Of a DNA stretch of 64,000 bases, positions 25,606 to 35,087 are shown one piece after another. The translations under genes were made by a program, and so were the position numbers. Each line of letters starts with the position of its first letter. The stretch's first letter is position 1. Below the pieces are notes generated by a model. The model saw only the letters and a program-made list of their open reading frames with translations. It searched no databases and was not told the DNA's origin. The stretch comes from Acidiferrum sp963764675. GTDB taxonomy: Bacteria > Acidobacteriota > Terriglobia > Acidiferrales > UBA7541. The DNA is taken from positions 186,001 through 250,000 of the forward strand of contig CAVXTQ010000001.1 in NCBI GenBank assembly GCA_963764675.1. Direction: 5' to 3'.

Positions 25606-25643
25606 CCGTTTGTGAAGGGAATTGAAGGTACCCGGAGCCGCCG

Positions 25644-27338
25644 ATGAACGCGCCGTTGTGGTTTTCCAATCTCATGTTTTGGAGCGTCCAGGTGTTTCTG
25701 CTGGTGCTGGCCGGCGGATTTCTTCCGCGCCTTTTCCAGATTCGCCAGCCCCGCGTGATCCTCGTGTATTGGCGGGCGCTTCTTGCGATCAGCCTAATGC
25801 TCCCATTGGTCCAGCCCTGGCATCGGCTACAAAGCATTGGTGAGATTGCTTTCACGCCGGCCGTCGGTTCGAGTCTTGTCTTGGCATCCAATCCCAGCAT
25901 TCCGCGCTGGTATTTTCCCAGGCTTGAAATCATCGCCCCGATTCTCGGGGCGGTAATTCTCGCAGGAATCGTGGCGCGATTCGTTTTCCTGGCCTTGGGT
26001 CTTTTGAAGCTTCGCCAGTTCCGGCGAGCGTCTTCGCCAATTTCCCTGGTTGCTGAATCCGCCGCCGTTCTCGAAGAAATGCGAGTTCAGGTGAACACAG
26101 ACGCCGAGTTTCGCCTTTCCGTTGATGTGGATTCTCCCGTCACTTTCGGCTTCGCAGCGCCGGTAATTCTGCTGCCCGAACGTTTCCCGTCGATGGACGT
26201 GAGATTCCAATCCGCGATTGCGTGTCACGAACTCTTGCATGTTCGCCGCAACGATTGGGCGCATCACCTGGCTGAAGAAATTATTCGCGCCACGCTCTGG
26301 TTTCATCCCGCTATCGCATGGCTCATTGCGGGAAGCCGTCTGGCGCTCGAGCAAGTTGTGGATCTGGAAGTTGTGAGACTCACGAAAGCGCGCAAGCCGT
26401 ATCTGGAAGCCCTGCTCGAGTTTACGACCGGCCGCGCGCGTACCGCGGCTATTCCCGCACCACCATTTCTCGTCGAGCGGCAGCTCGCCGAGCGCGTAGC
26501 ACTCATGCTAAAGGAGGTTCGTATGTCTCGAACAAGGTTGATCACTTCATTGATGGCCATTGGTTGCTGGCTGGCCTTGGTCGTAACGTTTGCGGTGTGG
26601 ACCTTTCCCCTTAAAGCTGCGCCAAACACAGGACAAAACTCGCCCCAGAGTGGCGCCACCCAAGGCGTTTCTGGTGACACGGCAGGGAGAATGACCGGCG
26701 AAATGGCGTCCAACCTTCTAGCGCAAGCCGTCAAAGGCGTAGTCAGCCGTGGCGTTGGCAGCGGTGCGCCTGTTGACACGCCGAATGTAGACCGATCCGC
26801 CATTTGGATAGACACGGTGAAGAGAGGCTCGATGGTGCGACAGGTGCGAGGGCTGGGCACGCTCTTTCGCGCGGAGGATTCCTCGAATTTAGTTGCCAGA
26901 CTGTTGCTGCCTGACGTTATGGTTCATGACGTGCAGCCCAACCAAAACGTTGTGGTGGACACGCGTAAGGGCCTCATCAAAGGGCATGTCAGCCGTATTG
27001 GCGCGCCAACTTCAAACGGGATTCGCAGTGTGGACATTGCTCTTGATACCGCTCTGCCGGAAGGAGTTGGTGCAGATTCCCAGATCGACGGGACGATTGA
27101 CATTGAAACGCTCGAGAATGTTCTCTACGTCGGACGCCCCGTTCACGGGACCGCAAACACGTCGATTTCTCTATTTAGAATGGTCACAGATGGCACAGGA
27201 GCAGTACGCGCCAACGTGAAGTTCGGGCGTGCATCCGTGCAAACGATCGAAGTTCTGGACGGACTGAAAGTGGGGGATAAGATCATCCTCTCGGACATGT
27301 CCAACTGGGACAACGTGGACCGGATCCAGATCAAGTGA
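25644..27338 (+). CDS. BlaR1-like M56 metallopeptidase fused to an efflux-adaptor-like domain
   Basis: The 564-residue protein has membrane helices at about 8-30, 41-57 and 98-120. An M56 zinc peptidase domain follows with H195-E-L-L-H199 (ACHELLHVRRND) and a downstream LEQVVD as probable third ligand. Another helix spans about 305-325. Residues 385-564 are not a penicillin-binding sensor. They read IWIDTVKRGSMVRQVRGLGT, VRPVxG-like strands and VQTIEVLDGLKVGDKIILSD, matching the barrel and membrane-proximal parts of HlyD/RND periplasmic adaptors without the helical hairpin. In BlaR1-type systems the peptidase relieves repression by its BlaI partner, here 38 bases upstream. The adaptor-like domain may be the sensor. 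Confidence 0.85.
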   Translation: MNAPLWFSNLMFWSVQVFLLVLAGGFLPRLFQIRQPRVILVYWRALLAISLMLPLVQPWHRLQSIGEIAFTPAVGSSLVLASNPSIPRWYFPRLEIIAPILGAVILAGIVARFVFLALGLLKLRQFRRASSPISLVAESAAVLEEMRVQVNTDAEFRLSVDVDSPVTFGFAAPVILLPERFPSMDVRFQSAIACHELLHVRRNDWAHHLAEEIIRATLWFHPAIAWLIAGSRLALEQVVDLEVVRLTKARKPYLEALLEFTTGRARTAAIPAPPFLVERQLAERVALMLKEVRMSRTRLITSLMAIGCWLALVVTFAVWTFPLKAAPNTGQNSPQSGATQGVSGDTAGRMTGEMASNLLAQAVKGVVSRGVGSGAPVDTPNVDRSAIWIDTVKRGSMVRQVRGLGTLFRAEDSSNLVARLLLPDVMVHDVQPNQNVVVDTRKGLIKGHVSRIGAPTSNGIRSVDIALDTALPEGVGADSQIDGTIDIETLENVLYVGRPVHGTANTSISLFRMVTDGTGAVRANVKFGRASVQTIEVLDGLKVGDKIILSDMSNWDNVDRIQIK

Positions 27339-27387
27339 GCGGGTCCGGCGATCAATCGGACGATGAGGGCAAATCCACGGACAAGTG

Positions 27388-27987
27388 CTACAAAGAGCGC
27401 GCGAGCTCTTCGGAGAGGACTTGGGCTTTTTTTGCCGCGCTGCTGGCGCGGGTCCAATCGCCGATGTGGGCTGCTTCGCGAGCTTCGGTGACAAAGCTGC
27501 GGACCTTGGAGGCGAGATCGAGTTGCGTGGCGTTCAGGGCTTTGCCTCGCGCAGCGCCGATGTTGCGCTCCGCAATGCTAAGGCTCAAGTTGGTTTGCTG
27601 CTGCGCGGCTTGCGTTTCTTGCGGCGTCAACTGCGGAACGATCTGCGGTGGCTCGAATTTGGCGGCGTTGTTCGGTCCCGAAGCCACGGCGGGAACGCGG
27701 GGGCGCTGCGGCGTGCCGTTTACGAGCACAAGCGGAGAGGGCGGCGGCGGAACGTCGAGCTCAAGCTCGGGAAACGAATCGGACGTTTCGTAGCTGGTTA
27801 AGTCCGCGATTTTTGGAAGGACTGGCCGCGCCATCGCGACGCTGGCCCACGGAAACGCCCGGGCTTTGGCTTTGCGTTCGGCGCATCCGGTGAGCGCGAC
27901 TGCCAAGCCACACAACGCGGCGAGTATTGCGCGCGAATGGGCGCAACGCGAGCCGGCCAGAAACTGCATGGATGTGTGCTTCATCAT
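27388..27987 (-). CDS. Lipoprotein coupled to the NtrB-type kinase gene
   Basis: The 199-residue protein has a lipoprotein signal ending in the lipobox LTGC (Cys35). A Pro-rich middle (PPPPSPLVLVNGTPQRPRVP) follows, then a helical C-terminus (QTNLSLSIAERNIGAARGKA and a TRASSAAKKAQVLSEEL helix), probably a coiled coil. Its ATG overlaps the histidine kinase stop by one base (TGATG), so translation is coupled. A longer reading frame to 28575 only shadows the kinase gene. Function is unknown; the coupling suggests an envelope part or output of the two-component system. Confidence 0.75.
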   Translation of the reverse strand: MMKHTSMQFLAGSRCAHSRAILAALCGLAVALTGCAERKAKARAFPWASVAMARPVLPKIADLTSYETSDSFPELELDVPPPPSPLVLVNGTPQRPRVPAVASGPNNAAKFEPPQIVPQLTPQETQAAQQQTNLSLSIAERNIGAARGKALNATQLDLASKVRSFVTEAREAAHIGDWTRASSAAKKAQVLSEELARSL

Positions 27988-29843
27988 CACGCCGCGAGAG
28001 GTAGCTCGATTCGAAACGTCGTTCCCCGGCCGACCTCCGACGTAAAGTCTATCGAACCGTTGTGAAGCTGTACAATTCGGAACGTGCTGGCCAGACCGAT
28101 TCCGCTTCCACCGGGCCGCGTGGTGAAAAAAAGCTGGAAGATTTTCTGCCGGTTTTCCAGGGGAATCCCTTTTCCCGTGTCGCCCACGGTGATTTCCGCC
28201 ATCTCGCCGCGGCGGCTCAACACCACGTGCAGCTTGCCGCCGTTCGGCATGGCCTCGACGGCATTCAGCACCAGGTTCAGCACCGCTTGCTTTAGCAAGC
28301 CGCGATCCACGTACACTTCGGGCACATCGATGGGCAAGAGTTGTGCCACTTCTACTTTGGTCTTGCGCAACTGGGGCTGCGCCACCTCGACTACGTCTTT
28401 CAGAATGTCGGCGAGTTGTGTGGCCTCGAGGCGAATTTCCATCGGGCGCGTAAAGTCGAGGAAGCGCTTGACGACGGCATCCAGGCGGTCGATCTCCTTG
28501 TCGAGTACCTGAACGGCCTGCTGGGCGTTGCTGTCGGCTTCGGCCGGCAGAGACTCTTTCAGATTTTCGAGCCACAGCCTCATCGAGTTCAGCGGGTTCT
28601 TGACTTCATGCGCCACGCCCGCGGTGATGCGGCCCAGCGCGGCGAGGCGTTCGCTCACTTGCAGTTGCGTGTTTATGCTCTCGATGGAGTCGAGGTCGCG
28701 CAACGTGACCAGCGCGCCCATGCGCGCGCCGTCTTCCAGGATGGCCTGTACGCTGACGCTGACTCGCTTTGGCCCCTCGATGGTGTGCAGGTCGGTTTCC
28801 GCCGCGATCTCGCTGAGCTCATCGCCTTGAATTTGTAGCACCTCGTGCAGAGGATGTCCGACCGGAAAGATTTCATTCACGCGCCGGCCGAGGAAGTGCC
28901 CGGCCGGAGCGCCGAGAAATTTTTCCGCTGCGGGACTCACCATGACCGCGCGCGCTTCGCGTGTGAACAAGAGCAGGCCATCTTCCATACCGGCCATCAC
29001 GGAATTCATGTTTTCGCGCATGGTGCTGAAGATTTCGTGCACGCCGCGGAGCTGCTGGCCGACTTGGGTGATCTTGCGGCTGACTTGGTTCAGCTCGTCG
29101 CTGCCGGCCACAAATCCTTTCACTTCGGGAGAAGGCACGTCGAATTGGCCGGCGGAGATGCGGTCCAACTGCGCGGAGATGTCGCGCAAGGGTGCCAGAG
29201 TTGCACTGCTGACGGCCGCCGCCAGAACCGTCGAGATCAACAACGCTAGGAGCACGATGGTGCCGAATTTCCTTACGCTGGGGAAAATTTCTTCGAGCAA
29301 AAGTCCCGAGGACACCGCCACGCGCACTTCACCGAATGGCTGCCCGCCTTTGCTGAACGCGAAATCCAGTTCGTAAATTTTCGGCGGGCCGGCCAGCACC
29401 TTCACCTGGTGCAAAGTACCGCGCTGGGTGAGCTGGGACAGAGGCAAACGTCGTGGCAGCAACTTTCCCGGCAAGGATTCGTCGGTCGAGACCAGAACCA
29501 TTCCCGCTTGATCCGTGATGGATACCTCATAGACGGACGGCGTCTCTTTTGCCGTTTTCAGTTGGGCGTGGAGTCCCTCGTCGATCTTGAAGGCTTGCCA
29601 AACGTATTCGTGAATGTCGTCCGGATCGTTGGATATGGGCCGCAGGCCTTCACCGGCCGCGTCGGTGAGGGCGCGCTGGGCTTGCTCGAATATTTCATGC
29701 GCGATCTCGTGGGTGCGCTTGTCGGTTTGTTGGAGCACTTGCTGGAGCAGTTGGGCGACAAATACGCCGGACAACACAACGACGACGAGCAGGACTAGAC
29801 CCGTCATCACCAGGGTAAGTTTTGTGCGCAGCCGGAGCTGCAT
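27987..29843 (-). CDS. Sensor histidine kinase, NtrB-like, with periplasmic domain, HAMP and PAS
   Basis: The 618-residue membrane kinase has a first helix at 9-31 and a periplasmic sensing region at about 32-190. A second helix spans about 193-212, followed by a HAMP segment (LRDISAQLDRISAGQFDVPS) and a PAS-like domain (MEDGLLLFTREARAVMVSPA). The kinase core has the H-box AGVAHEVKNPLNSMRL (His412), the N-box NLVLNAVEAMPNGG, the G1 box VGDTGKGIP and the G2 box GGSGIGLAS. The HEVKNPL box type goes with sigma-54 response regulators, and such a partner lies nine bases upstream in the same operon. A lipoprotein follows with overlapping codons. The signal sensed is unknown. Confidence 0.94.
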   Translation of the reverse strand: MQLRLRTKLTLVMTGLVLLVVVVLSGVFVAQLLQQVLQQTDKRTHEIAHEIFEQAQRALTDAAGEGLRPISNDPDDIHEYVWQAFKIDEGLHAQLKTAKETPSVYEVSITDQAGMVLVSTDESLPGKLLPRRLPLSQLTQRGTLHQVKVLAGPPKIYELDFAFSKGGQPFGEVRVAVSSGLLLEEIFPSVRKFGTIVLLALLISTVLAAAVSSATLAPLRDISAQLDRISAGQFDVPSPEVKGFVAGSDELNQVSRKITQVGQQLRGVHEIFSTMRENMNSVMAGMEDGLLLFTREARAVMVSPAAEKFLGAPAGHFLGRRVNEIFPVGHPLHEVLQIQGDELSEIAAETDLHTIEGPKRVSVSVQAILEDGARMGALVTLRDLDSIESINTQLQVSERLAALGRITAGVAHEVKNPLNSMRLWLENLKESLPAEADSNAQQAVQVLDKEIDRLDAVVKRFLDFTRPMEIRLEATQLADILKDVVEVAQPQLRKTKVEVAQLLPIDVPEVYVDRGLLKQAVLNLVLNAVEAMPNGGKLHVVLSRRGEMAEITVGDTGKGIPLENRQKIFQLFFTTRPGGSGIGLASTFRIVQLHNGSIDFTSEVGRGTTFRIELPLAA

Positions 29844-29852
29844 CGTGCGTCT

Positions 29853-31277
<1,425 letters not shown>

Positions 31278-31394
31278 GCGGCTCAGCCTCTCCATAGTAG
31301 CCAGTCTTCGTTGTTAGACGCCTGCGCAGGCTGGTGGTTCGACTGTAACAAGAGCATGGGCAGTTGCCAAGCGGGGTTGGGGAGGAAGCCAAAG

Positions 31395-31421
31395 GCTGTA
31401 GCCGCGGTCTTCAGACCGCGG
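31395..31421. repeat. REP-like element, left copy
   Basis: The tag GCTGTAGCCGC (31395-31405) runs into the perfect hairpin CCGCGGTCTTCAGACCGCGG (31402-31421), with 9-base arms around TC. With the inverted copy at 31543-31570 it forms a REP doublet around about 120 bases. Confidence 0.7.
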
Positions 31422-31542
31422 GATTTAGGTGGAACGTAATCCATGCTTTGTGTGCGCGCTGGGTAATTTTCGACGGGAAGCAGGAGTTGCCGGGCTTCGA
31501 CCTGTATCGCCGTGATGGTATGGGTGAGTTGCAATCTAAACC

Positions 31543-31570
31543 CCGCCCTCTTTAAGAGGGCGGCTACAGC
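31543..31570. repeat. REP-like element, right inverted copy
   Basis: CCGCCCTCTT-T-AAGAGGGCGG (31543-31563) is a perfect 10-base-arm hairpin that runs into the tag GCGGCTACAGC (31560-31570). This tag is the exact reverse complement of the left element's GCTGTAGCCGC. The hairpin stems differ between the two copies while the tag is shared. Confidence 0.7.
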
Positions 31571-31602
31571 AATTGTGCACGTGTGCGGCCGACAGGCGCG
31601 TG

Positions 31603-32343
31603 TTATTCCTTGACGAGGTAAAGGGCGCGCTCGAGTTCTAGTTCGAGCTTGGCGCCTTTGGGGAGGTCGAGATCGTGGCCGCGGCCGGTTTCCATCAAGT
31701 AGGCGGCGATGGCACCGGCGGCTGCGCCCTCGGCGACTTCCTTCTTGTCTTTGTCCTTCACGCCTTTTACGGCGCCGAGGGCTGCGCCTGCGGCCGCCGC
31801 TTCGGCGGCGCTTTCTTGCGTGCTGGTGCGGCCTTCGATCAAGCCCTCGCGCTGCGGGCCGCCGGTCTTGACGCTGTGGTCGCCGGGGACACTGACGACC
31901 TCGGCGACGATGGGGAGCTCGCCGAACTTGGTCCGAACGTCGTCAAACGTGAGCCAGATGCGAGCGCGGCCCGCGATTCCGGCGGACTCGACGCGGCTGA
32001 CGTGGCCGCGAATCTCGGCTCCAGGCGGCAGATAGATGCCACTGCCGGCTTCCAGCGGCTCGAGCGTCTTCACCTTGAACTTGCTGTTCTCGCGGGTGCC
32101 TTTGGTGTCCAGCTCATCTTCCAGTCGCACCAGGAACTTCGTTCCCGGAGTGACCGCGTAGGCTTCTACTGGGAGATCAGCGCTGCGGCGGCCGTCGGCG
32201 GGTTTGGAAGTCGGCCGATCCTGAGTGGATGACGGGGAATCTTGTGGAGGCTCCTGAGCGGTGGCCGCAGTTGCCAGAACGGTTGAGCCGATGGCTATGG
32301 CGATGATGCTAGCAGCCTTGGCGAAGTATCGGATGCGTTTCAT
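31603..32343 (-). CDS. Secreted protein with Ala/Gly-rich segment (paralogue of 22012-22794)
   Basis: The 246-residue protein has a signal peptide (IIAIAIGSTVLATAATAQ) and a beta-rich domain (AVTPGTKFLVRLEDELDTKG) like that of the protein at 22012-22794. An Ala/Gly-rich helical region (AAEAAAAGAALGAVKGVKDK) interrupted by charged KDKDKKEV follows, and the protein ends with PKGAKLELELERALYLVKE. GAGAGGGAGAAACC precedes the ATG at 32343, supporting that start over longer frames. The family is unnamed to me; an envelope location is likely. Confidence 0.75.
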   Translation of the reverse strand: MKRIRYFAKAASIIAIAIGSTVLATAATAQEPPQDSPSSTQDRPTSKPADGRRSADLPVEAYAVTPGTKFLVRLEDELDTKGTRENSKFKVKTLEPLEAGSGIYLPPGAEIRGHVSRVESAGIAGRARIWLTFDDVRTKFGELPIVAEVVSVPGDHSVKTGGPQREGLIEGRTSTQESAAEAAAAGAALGAVKGVKDKDKKEVAEGAAAGAIAAYLMETGRGHDLDLPKGAKLELELERALYLVKE

Positions 32344-32545
32344 GGTTTCTCCCTCTCGGGATGTTGCAGGAGCACTCGAGGAGCCATCGCTGCCTTTTGG
32401 TGGCGCCTCCAAAGTGCTGATTCAATGGCTTTTGCAGATTCCCATCGGATGGAGTGATGGGAAGGTGGCTTGGAGTGTCGGGTGACGGCATCGGTGCGCA
32501 AGTTTGCGCCGACAGTCGCACGAGAGCGGATTTGCGTGGTTCGAG

Positions 32546-33244
32546 CTAGCTGCGTTCGAGGAAACGCCGGATGCGGCGCAGGACTTGGGCGTACATGGCG
32601 GGGGTGACGCGGCCTGTTTGCGTGTTTTGCTGGCTGGGGTGGTAGACGCCGAACAAGCGCACGCCTACGGCGGGGAAGTCCGCCTCTGCTCCATGAGCGA
32701 AGGGATGCGCTGCGCGTGAGGCAAGCACGCCTTGATGCTTCAAGATTCCGAGATACACATCCCATCCGATCTTGCCCAGCGCTAGGACGGCTTTCGGCTT
32801 CAGAATCTTTATTTCGCGTTCGAGATATTCGCGGCAGTTCAGGAGTTCCGCGGGGAGGGGCTTGTTGTCTGGCGGGGCGCAGCGAGCTGCCGCGGTTATG
32901 TAGGCGTCGTGCAGGCGGAGGCCATCATCGAGACGCAGTGCGGTGGGCTGATTGGCGAAGCCGGCGTCGTATAGCGCTTGGTAGAGGAATACGCCGGAGT
33001 GGTCGCCGGTGAACGGGCGACCGGTGCGATTGGAGCCGTGCGCCCCTGGAGCTAGGCCAACGATCAGGAGATGCGCTTGGGGCTCGCCGAATCCGGGGAC
33101 CGGCTTGCCCCAGTATACGCAGTCGCGATAAGCGCGGCGCTTTTCGCGCGCGACTTTTTCACGGTAAACGACCAAGCGTGGGCAGCGATGGCACGCGACA
33201 ATCTCTTCGTTCAGGATGCGCAGCAGCTTTGCGGTGTCGGGCAT
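32546..33244 (-). CDS. Uracil-DNA glycosylase, family 4/5 (Fe-S type)
   Basis: This 232-residue base-excision repair enzyme removes uracil (family 5 also other deaminated bases) from DNA. It has Fe-S cysteines C18 and C21 (CHRCPRL), with further Cys in AARCAPPDNKP and NCREYL. The motif GLAPGAHGSNRTGRPFTGD is typical of family 5 (UDGb), which lacks the usual catalytic polar residue. The end motif is GVYHPSQQNTQTGR. The start is the ATG at 33244, 14 bases after the upstream gene's stop. It probably shares a transcript with the PEP-mutase-family gene, without obvious functional connection. Confidence 0.9.
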   Translation of the reverse strand: MPDTAKLLRILNEEIVACHRCPRLVVYREKVAREKRRAYRDCVYWGKPVPGFGEPQAHLLIVGLAPGAHGSNRTGRPFTGDHSGVFLYQALYDAGFANQPTALRLDDGLRLHDAYITAAARCAPPDNKPLPAELLNCREYLEREIKILKPKAVLALGKIGWDVYLGILKHQGVLASRAAHPFAHGAEADFPAVGVRLFGVYHPSQQNTQTGRVTPAMYAQVLRRIRRFLERS

Positions 33245-33257
33245 CTCTGGGATCGCA

Positions 33258-34109
33258 CTACGAATTTTTACGCTTGAGGAGTTGCATGAGGTCCGCGAAT
33301 GGGACGGCGCCGTCGAGCATTGAGTCGAGCGAACCGGTTTCGGCCAGGTCTTTTGCGACGCGACATGCATAACCGAGCGCGGCGCGCATTAGACCGGAGC
33401 CCGCACTGGCGCGAGCGACACCGAGCGTTTGCAGTTCAGGTATGGAAGGGCAACCGGCCATGAGCAGGATGTTAAGGGGACAGCCGACAGCTTTGACGAG
33501 CTTGCCGATGGTTGCGGCGTCTCGGACGGCGGGTGCGAAGACGCAGTCGGCGCCGGCTTGGTGGTAGGCGCGGAGGCGTTCGACGGTGCGATCGAAGCGA
33601 GTTGCTTCGGGGCCGATGGGCATCAGGTAGACGTCGGTGCGGGCATTGACGACGAGCGGGACGCCAAGGGCGGAAGACGAGGCGTCGCGGATCGTCTGGA
33701 TCTTGTTGACTTGCAGGGGCAGAGCAACGTGAGAGGCTTCGTCGTCGCCGGTGACATCTTCTAGATTTAGGCCGACGGCGCCCGCTGAGACGAGGGCCTT
33801 GGCGGAATCAGCCATGTCTTCAAGCGACGTGCCGTAGCCGGCCTCGAAGTCGGCGGTGACGGGAACACGCACGGCAGAGGCGATGCGGGCGACGACCTCA
33901 AGCATTTCGTTGCGAGAAATGCGTTGCCCGTCGGGGTAGCCGAGCGTGGCGGCGATGCCGGCGCTGGTGGTCGCGATGGCGGGGAAGCCGAGGCCTTCGA
34001 CGATGCGTGCGCTGGCGACGTCCCAGGCGTTGGGAAGTACGAGGATCTGCGGGCCGTGGTGGAGTTTGCGGAGTTGCTCGGCTTTTTGGGCTTGCGCGGA
34101 AAGGGTCAT
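33258..34109 (-). CDS. Isocitrate lyase/PEP mutase-family enzyme
   Basis: The 283-residue TIM-barrel protein of the PEP mutase/isocitrate lyase superfamily shows LPNAWDVASARIVEGLGFPA, TTSAGIAATLGYPDG, the metal/acid motif VTADFEAGYG, VGLNLEDVTGDDE and VVNARTDVYL. Members cleave or form C-C or C-P bonds in 2-oxo acids, for example oxaloacetate decarboxylase, 2-methylisocitrate lyase or phosphonopyruvate enzymes. The Cys-containing lyase motif KKCGH is absent, so a lyase with isocitrate is unlikely. No phosphonate genes are nearby and the substrate is open. Confidence 0.88.
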   Translation of the reverse strand: MTLSAQAQKAEQLRKLHHGPQILVLPNAWDVASARIVEGLGFPAIATTSAGIAATLGYPDGQRISRNEMLEVVARIASAVRVPVTADFEAGYGTSLEDMADSAKALVSAGAVGLNLEDVTGDDEASHVALPLQVNKIQTIRDASSSALGVPLVVNARTDVYLMPIGPEATRFDRTVERLRAYHQAGADCVFAPAVRDAATIGKLVKAVGCPLNILLMAGCPSIPELQTLGVARASAGSGLMRAALGYACRVAKDLAETGSLDSMLDGAVPFADLMQLLKRKNS

Positions 34110-34219
34110 GCGAATTTCTCCATCGAGGAATTGTACGTCAGCAGACTAGGTGCGCGCTGACCGTGGTGGAACGCCCAATTTGGCGAGCGAGAATAGCGGG
34201 CTTGGCCGGAGTCTGCTAC

Positions 34220-35002
34220 CTAACGCAAGAGTCGCAATACTTCGTCGTGGATTTTTCCGTTAGTGCTCACGAAGTCTCCGGAGTAGATGGTGCGCTCGCC
34301 CTGCAGGTTCGTGGAGCGACCGCCGGCCTCTTCGACGATGATGCCGAGGGGCGCGAGGTCCCAAGGCTTCGACGTCCAGTCCAGAGCGGTGTCGATGGCT
34401 CCCTCTGCTACCAGCATGTGCTGCCAAAATCCGCCCAGGGCGCGGCCGTTGCGGGCGGCGTCGGCGAGGCGCCGTATTTTTTCGCGGGCTTCTTTGCCCT
34501 TGCTGGGGCCGGTGCCGGTGGTGAAGACCATCGCTTCGCTGAGGCGCGCGGTATTCGAGACGTGAATTCTCTGTCCGCTACGAAAGGCGCCCTCGCCGCG
34601 GTAAGCCCACCAGCGAGCTGCCAGCGCAGGCGCGCTGGCCATGCCGGCCACAATGGCGCCCTCGCGTTCGATGCCCAGCAGCGTTCCGAAGGTGGGAATG
34701 CCACGAGAAAATTCTTCGGTGCCGTCGATCGGATCGATGATCAGGCGGGGCTGGGCCGGGCGATTCGAGGGTTTCGCTTCGCCCTCGCCCATCTCTTCGC
34801 CGAAGACGTCGAGTGGGATGCCGCTGGCCGCCACTTTCGCTCGCGCCATTTCTTCGATGGCGCGGTCCGCCTCCGTGACCGCGGTGCCGTCATCCTTTCT
34901 CTCGACGCGCATTCCTATCGCGCGAAAATAGCCCATCGCCATCGTGTCCGCTTTGTCGGCGATTGCCTTTAGCAGTGCGCCGTACTCGTCGCCAAACTTC
35001 AT
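34220..35002 (-). CDS. Inositol monophosphatase-family phosphatase, histidinol-phosphatase-like
   Basis: This 260-residue Mg-dependent phosphatase has the family motifs: GEEMGEG (metal Glu), DPIDGTEEFSRGIPTFGTLLG (metal Asp residues) and WDLAPLGIIVEEAGG. The DGTEEFSRG variant and length resemble HisN-type histidinol-phosphatases more than inositol phosphatases, but no histidine genes are near. It diverges from the trp operon with 85 bases between the starts, so the two may be expressed from back-to-back promoters. Confidence 0.85.
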   Translation of the reverse strand: MKFGDEYGALLKAIADKADTMAMGYFRAIGMRVERKDDGTAVTEADRAIEEMARAKVAASGIPLDVFGEEMGEGEAKPSNRPAQPRLIIDPIDGTEEFSRGIPTFGTLLGIEREGAIVAGMASAPALAARWWAYRGEGAFRSGQRIHVSNTARLSEAMVFTTGTGPSKGKEAREKIRRLADAARNGRALGGFWQHMLVAEGAIDTALDWTSKPWDLAPLGIIVEEAGGRSTNLQGERTIYSGDFVSTNGKIHDEVLRLLR

Positions 35003-35044
35003 TTAGTCTCCTCGGCATCTCAATTTGCCGGCCGTCTTGTATAT

Positions 35045-35073
35045 TTGACACGCTCATCTGCGACCCCTAGCAT
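35045..35073 (+). promoter_or_regulatory. Predicted trp-operon promoter
   Basis: TTGACA (35045-35050) and TAGCAT (35068-35073) are separated by 17 bases, just upstream of trpC at 35088. Transcription would begin about 35080, giving a leader of fewer than ten bases with no Shine-Dalgarno sequence. There is no room for a leader peptide, T-box or attenuator after this promoter. Confidence 0.6.
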
Positions 35074-35087
35074 ACAAACTTACGCAA

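Larger units (their letters stand above)
31278..31602. other. Intergenic region with a pair of inverted REP-like elements
   Basis: No gene is supportable in these 325 bases. They contain the response-regulator promoter region and two hairpin elements, listed separately, whose 11-base tags are exact inverted complements of each other. Confidence 0.6.

Noticed and set aside
27988..28575. N-terminal extension of the lipoprotein gene
   Set aside because: The extension is Arg/Gly-rich shadow sequence over the histidine kinase gene. The lipobox signal starts only at 27987.
31300..31390. Possible sigma-54 promoter (TTGGCAACTGCCCATGC on the minus strand) upstream of the response regulator
   Set aside because: The GG-to-GC spacing is one base too long for a -24/-12 promoter and the flanking bases do not fit.
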